Shown: piece by piece, positions 1 to 8,814 of the stretch | Layout: the number at the start of each line of letters is the position of its first letter | Position numbering within the stretch: position 1 is the first letter of the stretch | Assembly (NCBI RefSeq): GCF_041053055.1 | Contig: NZ_CP163443.1 | Coordinates: 7,361,001-7,425,000 of the forward strand | DNA: 64,000 nucleotides | Direction: 5' to 3' | DNA from: Streptomyces sp. R41 | Lineage (GTDB): Bacteria; Actinomycetota; Actinomycetes; Streptomycetales; Streptomycetaceae | Program-made: the position numbers and the translations under genes | Notes under the pieces: generated by a model | Seen by the model: only the letters and a program-made list of their open reading frames with translations | The model's database searches: none | What the model was told of the DNA's origin: nothing

Positions 1-884
1 GCCCCGCCCGATGCGGCACCGGCCGCCCCGCCGGACTCAACCCCTCCCGATGCGCCACCGCCCGTGGACCGATCCGCCCCGCGGCCGCCCTCCGCCTCCC
101 GCACGAACCGCGAAGCCGCCGTCAGTGCCGGAGTCAGTACGTCCGCCGACCGCAGTCGTACGAGCAGCGCCAGGCTCTGCCCGCTGGCCCCCCATGGCAC
201 CGTGCACAGCGCCGTCGCCCCCGGCACCGTACGGGCGGAAGGGGCGTCGTCCGGGTCGGCCGAGGGCCACGGGGCGACGCAGACGACGGTGTGCAGTCCG
301 TCGCCGCGCGGGCCGAGGGCGGTGCGCAGTTCGGCGACGGCCATGTCGCGCTGCCAGCCGCGCTCGGCGGTGAGGACGGCGCGCAGCTCGCGGGTGAGGT
401 CCGCGCCGGCCTGGGCCTCGTCGGCGAGCAGGGCGCCGATGCGGGAGGCGACCTCCATGGCGGCGGTGAGCTGGGCGTCGGTAGGTCCTGGCTCGTCGGC
501 CAGCAGCCATACGTAACCGAGGACGACCCCCCGATGGCGTACCGGGAGGCAGATCCTTCCGCGGTACACCCCCGCTTCCGGAGTCGGCGGAATGCGCACC
601 GGACCCGTCGCCCGTGCGATGCCGAAGCTCTCGAACCATGCCCGGACCGCCGAAGTGGAGCGGCGCGTGAGGATCGAGCGGGTGCGGACGGGGTCGAGGG
701 AGGCCTCGTCGAAGTCGCCGTCGCTGTCGTACGCGCCGAAGGCGATCAGTTCGAAGTCGCGGTTCTCCAGGGTCGCGGGGGCACCGAGGAGCGCCGAGAT
801 CTCGTCGACCAGCTCCTGGTACTCACCGCGGCCTGCCCCGCGGACCACCTTGAAATCGCCCGTCACACGGGCATTCTGCCCCAT
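1..884 (-). CDS. PucR-family transcriptional regulator, partial (3' end outside window)
   Basis: The minus-strand frame is open from an ATG at 884 to the window edge, giving 294 codons without a stop. It was assembled by reverse-complementing the sequence. It begins [16 protein letters not shown] and contains a GAF-like stretch ([20 protein letters not shown]) followed by a helical linker, which is the usual N-terminal layout of PucR-type regulators. Their C-terminal helix-turn-helix would lie beyond position 1, so the DNA-binding domain is not seen. A weak GAGG lies about 11 nt before the ATG. The gene diverges from the proline dehydrogenase gene, so regulation of proline catabolism is likely by position. 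That role is inference. Confidence 0.75.
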   Translation of the reverse strand, partial: MGQNARVTGDFKVVRGAGRGEYQELVDEISALLGAPATLENRDFELIAFGAYDSDGDFDEASLDPVRTRSILTRRSTSAVRAWFESFGIARATGPVRIPPTPEAGVYRGRICLPVRHRGVVLGYVWLLADEPGPTDAQLTAAMEVASRIGALLADEAQAGADLTRELRAVLTAERGWQRDMAVAELRTALGPRGDGLHTVVCVAPWPSADPDDAPSARTVPGATALCTVPWGASGQSLALLVRLRSADVLTPALTAASRFVREAEGGRGADRSTGGGASGGVESGGAAGAASGG

Positions 885-933
885 TTTCCACGGCGCCTCA
901 TACAGATGTCTGAGATCCAGGGCACGGATGCGT

Positions 934-958
934 GACAGCTGTCGATGGTCGACGATCG
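934..958. promoter_or_regulatory. Two overlapping palindromes in the pucR/proline dehydrogenase divergent promoter
   Basis: GACAGCTGTC (934-943) is a perfect 10-bp palindrome. It runs into CGATGGTCGACGATCG (943-958), a 16-bp palindrome with one mismatched pair. Both sit in the 168-bp gap between divergent starts and could be operators for the neighbouring PucR-type protein. No binding evidence is available. Confidence 0.35.
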
Positions 959-1052
959 GAGGGATCCTTAGGTTTCACGGTGGTTCTCCGTGCCGTACCC
1001 GAAAAGTCTTCCAAGGGCCCGCGGCCGTCCGTTCTTTCCGTGGAGGTGCCCC

Positions 1053-1979
1053 GTGCTGGGTCCCGTGATTCTCGCCGCGTCGCGCAGCGACAAGATGCGC
1101 CGCTTCGTGTCGGCGGCCCCCGGCACCAAGCAGGTGGTCGCCCGCTTCATCGCCGGCGAGACGGTCGACCAGGTCATTCCGATCGTCCAGGACGCCGTCG
1201 CCAAGGGACTCGAGGTCACCCTCGACGTCGTCGGCGAGGACATCACCACCCGCGAGCAGGCCTGCGCCGCCCGGGACGCGTACCTGGAGCTCATCGAGCA
1301 CCTGAAGGACCTGGACCTCGGCACCAAGGCGGAGATGTCCATCAAGCTGTCGATGTTCGGGCAGGCGCTGGAGGGCGGGCACGAGCTGGCCCTCGCCAAC
1401 GTCCGCCCGGTCGTCGAGGCCGCCGCCGCGATCGGCACCACCGTCACGCTGGACGCCGAGGACCACACCACCCTCGACTCGATGTTCGCCATCCACGAGG
1501 AGCTGCGGAAGGACTTCCCGCAGACCGGCTGCGTCATCCAGGCCTACCTGTTCCGCACCGAGGCCGACGCCCGCCGCCTCGCCGCGAGCGGCAGCCGCGT
1601 ACGCCTGGTGAAGGGCGCCTACAAGGAGCCCGCCGAGGTCGCCTACCAGCAGAAGGCGGAGACCGACAAGGCGTACGTCCGCATCCTGCGCATCCTTATG
1701 GAGGGCGACGGGTACCCGATGATCGGGTCCCACGACCCGCGCCTCATCTCCATCGCGCAGGAGCTCGCGCGCCAGGCCGGGCGCAAGCTGGACGAGTACG
1801 AGTTCCAGATGCTGTACGGCATCCGCGGCGAGGAGCACCTGCGGCTCGCCGCCGAGGGCCACCGCATGCGGGTCTACACCGCGTACGGCACCGACTGGTA
1901 CGGGTACTTCATGCGCCGCCTCGCGGAGAAGCCGGCCAACCTCCTCTTCTTCGCACGCTCGATCCTCACCAAGGGCTGA
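1053..1979 (+). CDS. Proline dehydrogenase (monofunctional PRODH, FAD-dependent)
   Basis: The 308-residue protein oxidises proline to pyrroline-5-carboxylate and passes electrons to FAD. Its length fits the monofunctional actinobacterial type. The C-terminal YGTDWYGYFMRRLAEKPAN carries the paired arginines that hold the proline carboxylate, and the barrel strands EVTLDVVGE and IKLSMFG are recognisable. I start at GTG 1053, because GGAGG at 1042-1046 lies 6 nt upstream and the product begins MLGPVILAASRSD. An in-frame ATG at 990 would add 21 residues without family support. The P5C dehydrogenase gene follows after 37 nt, so the two catabolic steps are probably one operon. Confidence 0.93.
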   Translation: MLGPVILAASRSDKMRRFVSAAPGTKQVVARFIAGETVDQVIPIVQDAVAKGLEVTLDVVGEDITTREQACAARDAYLELIEHLKDLDLGTKAEMSIKLSMFGQALEGGHELALANVRPVVEAAAAIGTTVTLDAEDHTTLDSMFAIHEELRKDFPQTGCVIQAYLFRTEADARRLAASGSRVRLVKGAYKEPAEVAYQQKAETDKAYVRILRILMEGDGYPMIGSHDPRLISIAQELARQAGRKLDEYEFQMLYGIRGEEHLRLAAEGHRMRVYTAYGTDWYGYFMRRLAEKPANLLFFARSILTKG

Positions 1980-2016
1980 GACCGAACCACCCGCTCATAA
2001 AGGAGTTACGGAACCC

Positions 2017-3648
2017 ATGGACGCTGTGACCCAGGTCCCCACCCCCGTCAACGAGCCGGTGCACGGCTACGCCCCCGGCTCGCCCGAGCGCGCCCGTCTG
2101 GAGGCCAAGCTCAAGGAGCTGGCCGAGAACCCGATCGAGCTGTCGATGACCATCGGCGGCGAGAAGCGGCTCGGCGGCGGCGAGCGCTTCGAGGTCGTGC
2201 AGCCGCACAACCACAAGGCGGTCATCGGCACCGGTGCCCACGCCACCCAGCAGGACGCCCAGGACGCGATCGACGCGGCCCTGGCCGCCGCCCCGGCCTG
2301 GCGCGCGATGTCCTTCGACGACCGCGCCGCGATCATCCTGCGCGCCGCCGAGCTGCTGGCGGGCCCCTGGCGCGAGACCCTCGCGGCCTCCACCATGCTC
2401 GGCCAGTCGAAGACCGCCCAGCAGGCCGAGATCGACTGTCCCTGCGAGCTGGTCGACTTCTGGCGCTTCAACGTCAAGTACGCCCGTGACCTGCTCGCCG
2501 AGCAGCCCCCGGCCAACTCGCCGGGCGTCTGGAACCGCCTCGACCACCGCCCGCTGGAGGGCTTCGTCTACGCGATCACGCCGTTCAACTTCTCGGCGAT
2601 CGCGGGCAACCTGCCGACCGCGCCCGCGCTGATGGGCAACGTCGTCGTCTGGAAGCCGTCCCCGACGCAGACCCACGCCGCCGTGCTGCTGATGCAGCTC
2701 CTGGAGGAGGCGGGCCTGCCCAAGGGCGTCATCAACCTCGTCACCGGTGACGGCATCGAGGTCTCCAAGGTCGCCCTGGAGCACCGCGATCTCGCGGGCA
2801 TCCACTTCACCGGCTCGACCAAGACCTTCCAGTACCTGTGGAAGACGGTCGGCAACAACATCGAGAAGTACCGCTCCTACCCGCGCCTGGTCGGCGAGAC
2901 CGGCGGCAAGGACTTCCTGGTCGCGCACCCCAGCGCCGACCGCGCCGTCCTCAAGACCGCCCTGACCCGCGGTGCCTTCGAGTACCAGGGCCAGAAGTGC
3001 TCGGCCACCTCCCGGGCGTACATCCCGGCCTCCATCTGGAACTCCGGTTTCAGGGAGGAGTTCGCGGCCGAGGTCGACTACCTGACCATGGGTGACGTCA
3101 CCGACCTGTCGAACTTCATCGGCGCGGTCATCGACGAGCGCGCGTTCGCCAAGAACAAGGCCGCCATCGACCGCGCGAAGGCGGACGAGTCCTGCACGAT
3201 CGTCGCGGGCGGCTCGTACGACGACTCGGTCGGCTACTTCGTGCGCCCGACGGTCGTCGAGTGCTCGGACCCGGAGAACGAGGTCTTCAAGACGGAGTAC
3301 TTCGGCCCGTTCCTCGCCGTGCACGTCTACGAGGACGAGGCGTACGACGAGATGCTGACCCAGATGGAGTCGGCGTCCGACTACGCGCTGACGGGCTCGG
3401 TCGTCTCCAACGACCGCGCGGCGGCGGCGTACACGATGGACAAGCTCCGCTACGCGGCGGGCAACTTCTACATCAACGACAAGTCGACCGGCGCCGTCGT
3501 CGGCCAGCAGCCCTTCGGCGGCGGCCGCGCCTCGGGTACGAACGACAAGGCCGGTGCCCCGCAGAACCTGATGCGCTGGACGCTGACCCGCGCCATCAAG
3601 GAGACGCTGGTCCCGCCGACCGACTACGGGTACCCGCACATGGGCTGA
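2017..3648 (+). CDS. pruA: L-glutamate gamma-semialdehyde (P5C) dehydrogenase
   Basis: The 543-residue aldehyde dehydrogenase oxidises glutamate semialdehyde to glutamate with NAD+, completing proline catabolism. Visible signatures are HFTGSTKTF at the cofactor site, the general-base Glu in VGETGGKDF, the catalytic Cys in YQGQKCSATSRAY and a C-terminal PFGGGRASGTNDK. AAGGAG at 2000-2005 precedes the ATG. The gene lies directly after proline dehydrogenase. A strong hairpin terminator follows, so the put operon probably ends here. The pathway assignment is secure from family signatures. Confidence 0.95.
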   Translation: MDAVTQVPTPVNEPVHGYAPGSPERARLEAKLKELAENPIELSMTIGGEKRLGGGERFEVVQPHNHKAVIGTGAHATQQDAQDAIDAALAAAPAWRAMSFDDRAAIILRAAELLAGPWRETLAASTMLGQSKTAQQAEIDCPCELVDFWRFNVKYARDLLAEQPPANSPGVWNRLDHRPLEGFVYAITPFNFSAIAGNLPTAPALMGNVVVWKPSPTQTHAAVLLMQLLEEAGLPKGVINLVTGDGIEVSKVALEHRDLAGIHFTGSTKTFQYLWKTVGNNIEKYRSYPRLVGETGGKDFLVAHPSADRAVLKTALTRGAFEYQGQKCSATSRAYIPASIWNSGFREEFAAEVDYLTMGDVTDLSNFIGAVIDERAFAKNKAAIDRAKADESCTIVAGGSYDDSVGYFVRPTVVECSDPENEVFKTEYFGPFLAVHVYEDEAYDEMLTQMESASDYALTGSVVSNDRAAAAYTMDKLRYAAGNFYINDKSTGAVVGQQPFGGGRASGTNDKAGAPQNLMRWTLTRAIKETLVPPTDYGYPHMG

Positions 3649-3665
3649 CACGCCCCCGCACACCC

Positions 3666-3705
3666 GGGCCGGGAAGCCCGACCCCCCGAGCAGGCTTCCC
3701 GGCCC
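3666..3705 (+). terminator. Intrinsic terminator after pruA
   Basis: Perfect 13-bp arms GGGCCGGGAAGCC (3666-3678) and GGCTTCCCGGCCC (3693-3705) enclose a 14-nt loop. The right arm is followed by GTTTC. Confidence 0.75.
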
Positions 3706-3736
3706 GTTTCCATGTCCGCCCGGGCAGACTTGCCCC

Positions 3737-4600
3737 ATGACCGGGACGCGGAGCGAGACGGTTGAGGCCGATGACGGGGGGCGCCTGTGGGCGGCGAGGT
3801 CGGGTCCGGGCGCGCCGCTGGTGCTGTGCCACGGCGGGCCGGGCCTGTGGGACATGTTCGCGGACGTGGCCGAGCTGCTGGCGGACGTGACCCCGGTCGT
3901 CCGCTGGGACCAGCGCGGATGCGGGCGGTCGGAGCGGTGCGCGGGCCCCTGGACGAGCGAGCGTTTCGTCGCGGATCTGGACGCCGTACGACGCCACTTC
4001 GGGCTGGAGCGGATGGCGCTGCTCGGCCACTCCTGGGGCGCCCAGCTGGCGCTGAGCTACGCGCTGGCCCACCCGCGGCGGGTGAGCGCGCTGGTGTACG
4101 TCTCCGGTACGGGCATCGGCCCGGACGCCGACTGGTACCCCGCCTTCGCGACCGGCTTCCTCGCCCGGCTCGGCGACCATCCCGAACGTCGGGCTCGTTG
4201 GGAAGAGTTGACGGACCGTCCGCTGCGGACCGAGGACGAGGACCGGGAGCGGGCGGTGCTCCAGTGGTCGACCGAGTTCGAGGACCGGGAGCGGGCGATG
4301 GCGCACGCCCGCCGCATGGCCGACCCCTGGTTCGGGGTCAATGACGCGTGCAACAAGGCCCTCAACGAGGAACGCAAGCGGATCTGGGGCAAGCAGGAGC
4401 TGTACGCCGCCTGCGCGTCCCTCGACGTGCCCGTGCTGATCGTCGACGGCGCCCGGGACATCCGGCCGCGCTCGGCGGTCGACTCGCTGGAGCGGGCGCT
4501 GCCGCGGGTACGCCGGGTGAGCCTGCCGGAGGCCGGGCACATGCCGTGGGTGGAGGACCCGAAGGGCTTCCGGGAGGCGGTGACGGCGGCGGTGCGGTGA
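3737..4600 (+). CDS. Alpha/beta hydrolase, proline iminopeptidase-like
   Basis: This is a 287-residue cytoplasmic alpha/beta hydrolase. The oxyanion motif is VLCHGGPGLWD. RWDQRGCGRS is typical of the S33 (proline iminopeptidase/tricorn-associated) group. The nucleophile Ser is in LLGHSWGAQLAL. The late Asp is in IVDGARDIRP and the His in PEAGHMPWVEDP. The catalytic triad is complete, but the substrate cannot be read from sequence. Its position after the proline genes is compatible with release of N-terminal proline, but a terminator separates them, so this is only a suggestion. The 3' end lies inside a 50-bp duplication. Confidence 0.8.
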   Translation: MTGTRSETVEADDGGRLWAARSGPGAPLVLCHGGPGLWDMFADVAELLADVTPVVRWDQRGCGRSERCAGPWTSERFVADLDAVRRHFGLERMALLGHSWGAQLALSYALAHPRRVSALVYVSGTGIGPDADWYPAFATGFLARLGDHPERRARWEELTDRPLRTEDEDRERAVLQWSTEFEDRERAMAHARRMADPWFGVNDACNKALNEERKRIWGKQELYAACASLDVPVLIVDGARDIRPRSAVDSLERALPRVRRVSLPEAGHMPWVEDPKGFREAVTAAVR

Positions 4601-4685
4601 TCCGCCGCCCCTCGCCGCGCCGGACGTGGCGGCGGGTGACGGCGGCGGTACCGAGATCCGCCGTCCCCCGCCGCGCCGGACGTGG
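4580..4685. repeat. 50-bp imperfect direct repeat spanning the hydrolase stop codon
   Basis: Units 4580-4629 and 4636-4685 match at 45 of 50 positions and are separated by 6 nt. The first unit includes the last codons and TGA of the hydrolase. The second is non-coding and ends against the next, convergent gene. Confidence 0.85.
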
Positions 4686-4687
4686 AG

Positions 4688-4894
4688 TTACCCGGCGAAC
4701 TCCGTCCGCTCCCACCACTCGTACACGGGCAGCCTGCCCTCCGGGGTGTCCGCGTGCCGCGGGGTCGCCCTGAAGTGTTCGTATCCATTGCGCAACTCGA
4801 TCTTCACATCCGTTCCAGGGGGCGGGATCGGGACGATCCGTTCGGGCAGGTCGTCCGGGCCGCCCTCGAGCAGTGCTTTGGTCGTGTCGCTCAT
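4688..4894 (-). CDS. Small hypothetical protein (68 aa), DUF5988-like
   Basis: The product starts MSDTTKALLEGGPDDLPERI and ends PVYEWWERTEFAG. The pattern EGGPDxLPERI, NGYEHFRAT and YxWWERT is one I associate with the small DUF5988 family of Streptomyces. No catalytic motif or membrane segment is visible and no function is known to me. An AAGGGG lies about 12 nt before the ATG. The gene is convergent with the hydrolase and stands alone. Confidence 0.65.
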   Translation of the reverse strand: MSDTTKALLEGGPDDLPERIVPIPPPGTDVKIELRNGYEHFRATPRHADTPEGRLPVYEWWERTEFAG

Positions 4895-5037
4895 GACGAC
4901 ACCGTTCCCCTTGCCGGAGCCCGATGCCGCATGCCGCGCGGAGGATCAGCCGTGTGGGCGATCCGCTGCTCGGCCGTGGGGGTCGCACGGGAAGCCGGTG
5001 GCCGCGGGTGCCGCCGTGCGGCCGCATCCCAGGTGGG

Positions 5038-6993
5038 TCAGTTCTCGCAGGTCGTACGGCCCTCGAGCGCGCGGCAGGCGATCGCCGCGAAACCGCCGTC
5101 CGCCGTCACCGGGACGGCCAGGGTGTCGCCACCGCGTACGGCATGCGTCTCGCGCACGAGCCCCGACGGGCCGTCCGTCACCGTCTCCACCAGCCAGTGG
5201 CCGGCGCCCAGGCGGATCGGTACGTCGACCGTGCGGGCCGGGCCGGTGAACGTGCCGCCGATGAACCAGCGGCCGTCGGCGGCCCGTCGCGCCAGGACCG
5301 CCGAGCGGCCCGGATCGCCGGTCAGGAGGCGGGTCTCCTCCCAGCGGGCGGGCAGCTGCTCCAGGTAGCGGCGGGCCTCGGGGCGCGCGTCATACGACTC
5401 GGGGGTTCCGGAGAGGTTCTGGATGCCGGACTCGTAGAGGACCGTCAGACCCAACTCGCCCGCGTCCGAAGCGACGTTCGGGCGGTACGGGCGGTGGAAC
5501 GCGCCCGGCGTGAAGTCCATGGAGCCGATGACATTACGGGTGAAGGGGAGCGAGGCCAGCTGCTCCGGGGTGTTCGTGCGCTTCTCCTCGCCTCCGACGC
5601 CCTCCATCGTCATGACCTGCGGCCAGGTGCGCTGAATGCCCTTGGGGATCGTCGAGCCGTGGAAGTTCACCATGAGGTGGTGGCGGGCGGTCGACTCCAG
5701 CACGTCGTCGTACCAGCGCATCCGCTCCTGGGACTCCGAGTCCATGAAGTCGATCTTCACGCCCTTGACGCCCCAGCTCTCCAGGGTCCCGAGCCACTTC
5801 TCGCGCTCGGCCGGGTCGGTGAGCAGGCTGTAGTGCAGCCAGACGTGGATGCCGACGCCCTTCGCCGCCGCGTAGCGCACCAGCTCCGGCATCCAGCTGT
5901 CCGTCTGCCAGTTCGGGTCGACCACGTCCCAGGCGTCGGTCTTGAAGTACCAGCCCGCGTCCACGACTTCGTACGGCCAGCCGCGCTCGGCCGCGTAGTC
6001 CACGTACTTCTCCTGGGCCGCCAGGCTCTGCCCCGCCTCCTTGCCGCCCGCCAGCCAGGTCCACAGGGCCGGGCCCGGCTTGATCCATGAAGTGTCGCGG
6101 ACACGGGACGCCGGGGCGAGGTCGTCCACGAAGGTCGACTCGGTGACGGTCGCGAGATCGCCGGTGACGAGTGCGCGCCAGGGGGTGGTGAGCGCGCCGG
6201 ACGTCTGGACCGGCTCGTCGTTCCAGAGGCTCACGCCGTACGTCGACGAGTCCGCCGCGTGCGTCAAGTGGGCACCCGCGTAGCTGCCGTTGACGTCCGA
6301 CTCGGCGATGAGGGCGTAGCCGCCGGGCGTCCCGAAGAGCCCCTGCATCATGTACGCGCCCGCCGGTGCCGCCGCGGCCGAGTCGTAGCGGGAGAAGCGG
6401 AGTTCGTTGTCCGCGCGGTAGCCGCCGAGGAGGGCGTTCGAACCGGCGGGGAGGGTGAAGGCCGAGGTCTCGCGCAGCACGTTGCCGTGGGCCCCCGGCA
6501 GGACGTAGCGGTAGGCGACACCGTCCGGGGCGACCCGGGTCACCAGGTCGAGCCGGGCACCGGCCGCCGTGCGGAAGTGGAAGCGGGCCTCGGTCATGTG
6601 GACGACGCGCTTGCGGGACTTGCCCGTCGGGCTCGTGTAGTGCTCGGTGACCGTGCGGTCGGAGCGTCCGGCGTAGGTCAGTCCCCGGGAGAAGTCGGCC
6701 TGTTCGGTGACCAGGCCGACCGGGGAGGGTTCCAGGACCGTTCCGCCGTCGCGTCTCACCGTGAGCGTCGCGTGCCCGTCGGCAGGATCGAGCGCGACGA
6801 CCGCCGTCGGGGAGCCGTGGGGTCCCCTCACCTCCCAGGCCGCACTCGACGCGTCGGCGACGGCGCGGCTCGGCAGCGTGGTCGCGGCGGTGGCGAGCAG
6901 CGCGGAGCAGAGCGTCAACACGATGGTGCGGGCACGCAAGGGGGCCCTGCGAGCCCGCAACTGGGCCGTGCGGGCTCGTAATTGGACCGACAT
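5038..6993 (-). CDS. Secreted glycoside hydrolase family 97 (alpha-glycosidase)
   Basis: The 651-residue protein has a Sec signal peptide (hydrophobic core VLTLCSALLATAATTLP) and then the GH97 N-terminal beta-sandwich beginning WEVRGPHGSPTAVV. A (beta/alpha)8 barrel follows, with YEVVDAGWYFK and GVKGVKIDFMDSESQERM, and then a C-terminal beta domain. GH97 enzymes are alpha-glucosidases or alpha-galactosidases. The Asp in KIDFMD fits the retaining subgroup, which is inference. AGGAGG precedes the ATG with ideal spacing. The signal n-region is odd, with LRAR repeated three times in the first 22 residues. Divergent from the acetyltransferase gene. Confidence 0.87.
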   Translation of the reverse strand: MSVQLRARTAQLRARRAPLRARTIVLTLCSALLATAATTLPSRAVADASSAAWEVRGPHGSPTAVVALDPADGHATLTVRRDGGTVLEPSPVGLVTEQADFSRGLTYAGRSDRTVTEHYTSPTGKSRKRVVHMTEARFHFRTAAGARLDLVTRVAPDGVAYRYVLPGAHGNVLRETSAFTLPAGSNALLGGYRADNELRFSRYDSAAAAPAGAYMMQGLFGTPGGYALIAESDVNGSYAGAHLTHAADSSTYGVSLWNDEPVQTSGALTTPWRALVTGDLATVTESTFVDDLAPASRVRDTSWIKPGPALWTWLAGGKEAGQSLAAQEKYVDYAAERGWPYEVVDAGWYFKTDAWDVVDPNWQTDSWMPELVRYAAAKGVGIHVWLHYSLLTDPAEREKWLGTLESWGVKGVKIDFMDSESQERMRWYDDVLESTARHHLMVNFHGSTIPKGIQRTWPQVMTMEGVGGEEKRTNTPEQLASLPFTRNVIGSMDFTPGAFHRPYRPNVASDAGELGLTVLYESGIQNLSGTPESYDARPEARRYLEQLPARWEETRLLTGDPGRSAVLARRAADGRWFIGGTFTGPARTVDVPIRLGAGHWLVETVTDGPSGLVRETHAVRGGDTLAVPVTADGGFAAIACRALEGRTTCEN

Positions 6994-7011
6994 ATGGAAT
7001 CCTCCTTCTCG

Positions 7012-7028
7012 CAGTCATCCGATGATTG
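7012..7028. promoter_or_regulatory. Palindrome upstream of the GH97 gene, possible operator
   Basis: CAGTCATCCGATGATTG is symmetric at 7 of 8 pairs about a central base, with core TCATC-C-GATGA. It lies 19 nt upstream of the GH97 start, where a repressor site would overlap the promoter or leader. The sequence resembles operators of GntR/FadR-type regulators, but no such regulator gene is adjacent. Confidence 0.4.
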
Positions 7029-7146
7029 TGAGAGTGGAGGGGGTCTGTGGGGCTGTCAAGGTGTCTCACAGGATCAGAGGTAGGAGCAATCCGCGATGCG
7101 GTCGATCCGCTCCCGCACCAACGAGGGCCCCGTGAATACTGGGCCG

Positions 7147-7686
7147 ATGACCACCCGACTGCGCACCGCCCACACGGCGGACCTCACCCCCGCCGAACTC
7201 CGTGCCGCCCGCGACCTCCTGGACGACGCCTTCGACGGGGACTTCAGCGACGAGGACTGGGACCACGGGCTCGGCGGCATCCACGTCCTGGTGCACGACG
7301 AGCGCGGTCTCGCGGCCCACGGTTCGGTGATCCAGCGGCGCGTCCTGCACCGCGGCCGCTCGCTGCGCGTCGGATACGTGGAGGCGGTCGGGGTACGTGC
7401 CGATGTGCGCCGCACGGGCCTCGGCGGACGGGTGATGGCCGAGCTGGAGCGGATCGTCGAGAGGGCGTACGGGCTCGGGGCGCTCTCCGCGAGCGAGGAA
7501 GGAGCCGCCCTGTACGCGGCCCGGGGCTGGCAGGTCTGGCCGGGCCGGATCTGGGCGCTCGGCCCGGACGGCATCGTGCGCCTGTCGGAGGAGGAGGGCA
7601 CCACCTTCGTGCGCCCCGCGTCGGCCGGTCCCCTCGACCCGGCGCACGAGCTGGTCTTCGACTGGCGCGACGGCGACGTGCTCTGA
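7147..7686 (+). CDS. GNAT acetyltransferase of the aminoglycoside 2'-N-acetyltransferase AAC(2')-I type
   Basis: The 179-residue protein matches, as I remember it, the mycobacterial AAC(2')-Ic pattern almost end to end. Shared features are LRTAHTADL, FxGDFxxxDWxHxLGGxH, VIQRRxLxRGxxLRxGYVEAV, VRADxR, a GALS block and a C-terminal DWRxGDV. That is more specific than a generic GNAT call. The family transfers acetyl from acetyl-CoA to the 2'-amino group of aminoglycosides and is usually chromosomal in actinobacteria, where the native role may be different. I start at ATG 7147 because the family begins there. An ATG at 7096 would add 17 unrelated residues. No clear ribosome binding site is seen. 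Confidence 0.8.
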   Translation: MTTRLRTAHTADLTPAELRAARDLLDDAFDGDFSDEDWDHGLGGIHVLVHDERGLAAHGSVIQRRVLHRGRSLRVGYVEAVGVRADVRRTGLGGRVMAELERIVERAYGLGALSASEEGAALYAARGWQVWPGRIWALGPDGIVRLSEEEGTTFVRPASAGPLDPAHELVFDWRDGDVL

Positions 7687-7705
7687 CCGGCCGTCACCGG
7701 ACCAT

Positions 7706-8710
7706 TCAGCCGGTTCGCGAGAGGTCGCGCACGATCATCTTGCCCGTGTTGCCGCCTCCTAGCATCGACAGGAACGCGTCCACGATCCGCTCGAACCCGT
7801 CGACGACCGTCTCGTCGAGCGCGAGCCGGCCACTGAGCAGATGCGGTACGGCGAACTCGTACAACTCCTCTTGTACGTCACGGTGGTCGCGCACCAGGAA
7901 GCCCTCGATGCGCAGGCTCTTCTCCACCACGTCGGCGTGGTCGAAGAGCACGGGCGGCGCGTCCGGCGTGTTGTACTGGCCGACCGTTCCGACCCGCACC
8001 ACCCGCCCGCGCTCACGCAACGCGCCGATGCCCGCGCCGAGTTGTTCGCCGCCGACGTTGTCGACGAACACGTCGATGCCGTCCGGGGCGGCCTTGGCCA
8101 GGAGGTCGGCCATGGGCCCGGCGTGATAGTCGAAGGCCTCGTCGTAACCGACCCGTTCCTTCAGGTACGACACCTTCGCCGGGCTGCCCGCGCTGCCCAC
8201 CAGCCGCCCGGCGCCCATCAGCCGGGCGAACCGCCCGGTCGCCGTACCGACCCCGCCCGCCGCCGCCGAGACGAACAGGTCCTCGCCTTCCCGGAGCCGG
8301 GCGATCCGTGTCAGGCCGACGTACGCCGTCAGGCCGGTGCCGCCGAGCACGCTCAGATACGCGGACAGCGGTACGCCCGCGTAGTGCGGGAGGCGTCTGG
8401 TCTCCGCCGCGCGCACGACGGAGTGGGTGCGCCAGCCCTCGCGGTGGAAGACGATCTCCCCCTCGGGGAGCGCCGGGTCCCGGGACTCGATCACGCGGCC
8501 CAGGGTGCGGCCCTCCAGCGGGGCGTCCAGCTCGAAGTCGCCGTCCATCATTTCGCGGTGGTACGGGTCGACGGACCAGTAGAGGTTCTCGACGAGGGCC
8601 GTGCCCGGGGCCGGTTCGGGCACGGGCGACTCGGCGAAACGGAAGTGGTCCCGGGTCGGGAAGCCGGTCGGGCGGGCGGTCTGCTGGACGGTGAGCGCGA
8701 TGTCGTTCAT
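7706..8710 (-). CDS. NADP-dependent medium-chain dehydrogenase/reductase (CurA/leukotriene dehydrogenase-like)
   Basis: The 334-residue enzyme has the MDR2 group layout: NLYWSVDPYHREMM near the N-terminus, GGTGLTAYVGL, and then the nucleotide-binding loop in VSAAAGGVGTATGRFA. No zinc ligands are evident, which fits the zinc-free alkenal/one reductases. Related enzymes reduce double bonds conjugated to a carbonyl with NADPH. I start at ATG 8710 (MNDIALTV). A GTG at 8740 would add ten residues with no ribosome binding site. The gene diverges from a LysR regulator, which may control it. Confidence 0.8.
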   Translation of the reverse strand: MNDIALTVQQTARPTGFPTRDHFRFAESPVPEPAPGTALVENLYWSVDPYHREMMDGDFELDAPLEGRTLGRVIESRDPALPEGEIVFHREGWRTHSVVRAAETRRLPHYAGVPLSAYLSVLGGTGLTAYVGLTRIARLREGEDLFVSAAAGGVGTATGRFARLMGAGRLVGSAGSPAKVSYLKERVGYDEAFDYHAGPMADLLAKAAPDGIDVFVDNVGGEQLGAGIGALRERGRVVRVGTVGQYNTPDAPPVLFDHADVVEKSLRIEGFLVRDHRDVQEELYEFAVPHLLSGRLALDETVVDGFERIVDAFLSMLGGGNTGKMIVRDLSRTG

Positions 8711-8814
8711 GGAACGCGACCGTAAGGAGGAATGCGGCACCCGGGCAGAGGGTTGCGCTCATGGAACGGCCACTTCCATGAGCCGTGTTCATAGCAGCAG
8801 GTGGGGAGCCCTTC

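Noticed and set aside
932..2029. Open frame across proline dehydrogenase in another plus frame
   Set aside because: Arg/Pro-rich shadow of the real gene.
8732..8794. Short plus-strand frame after AAGGAGG
   Set aside because: Spacing from AAGGAGG to ATG is one base, and the 20-codon product has no features.
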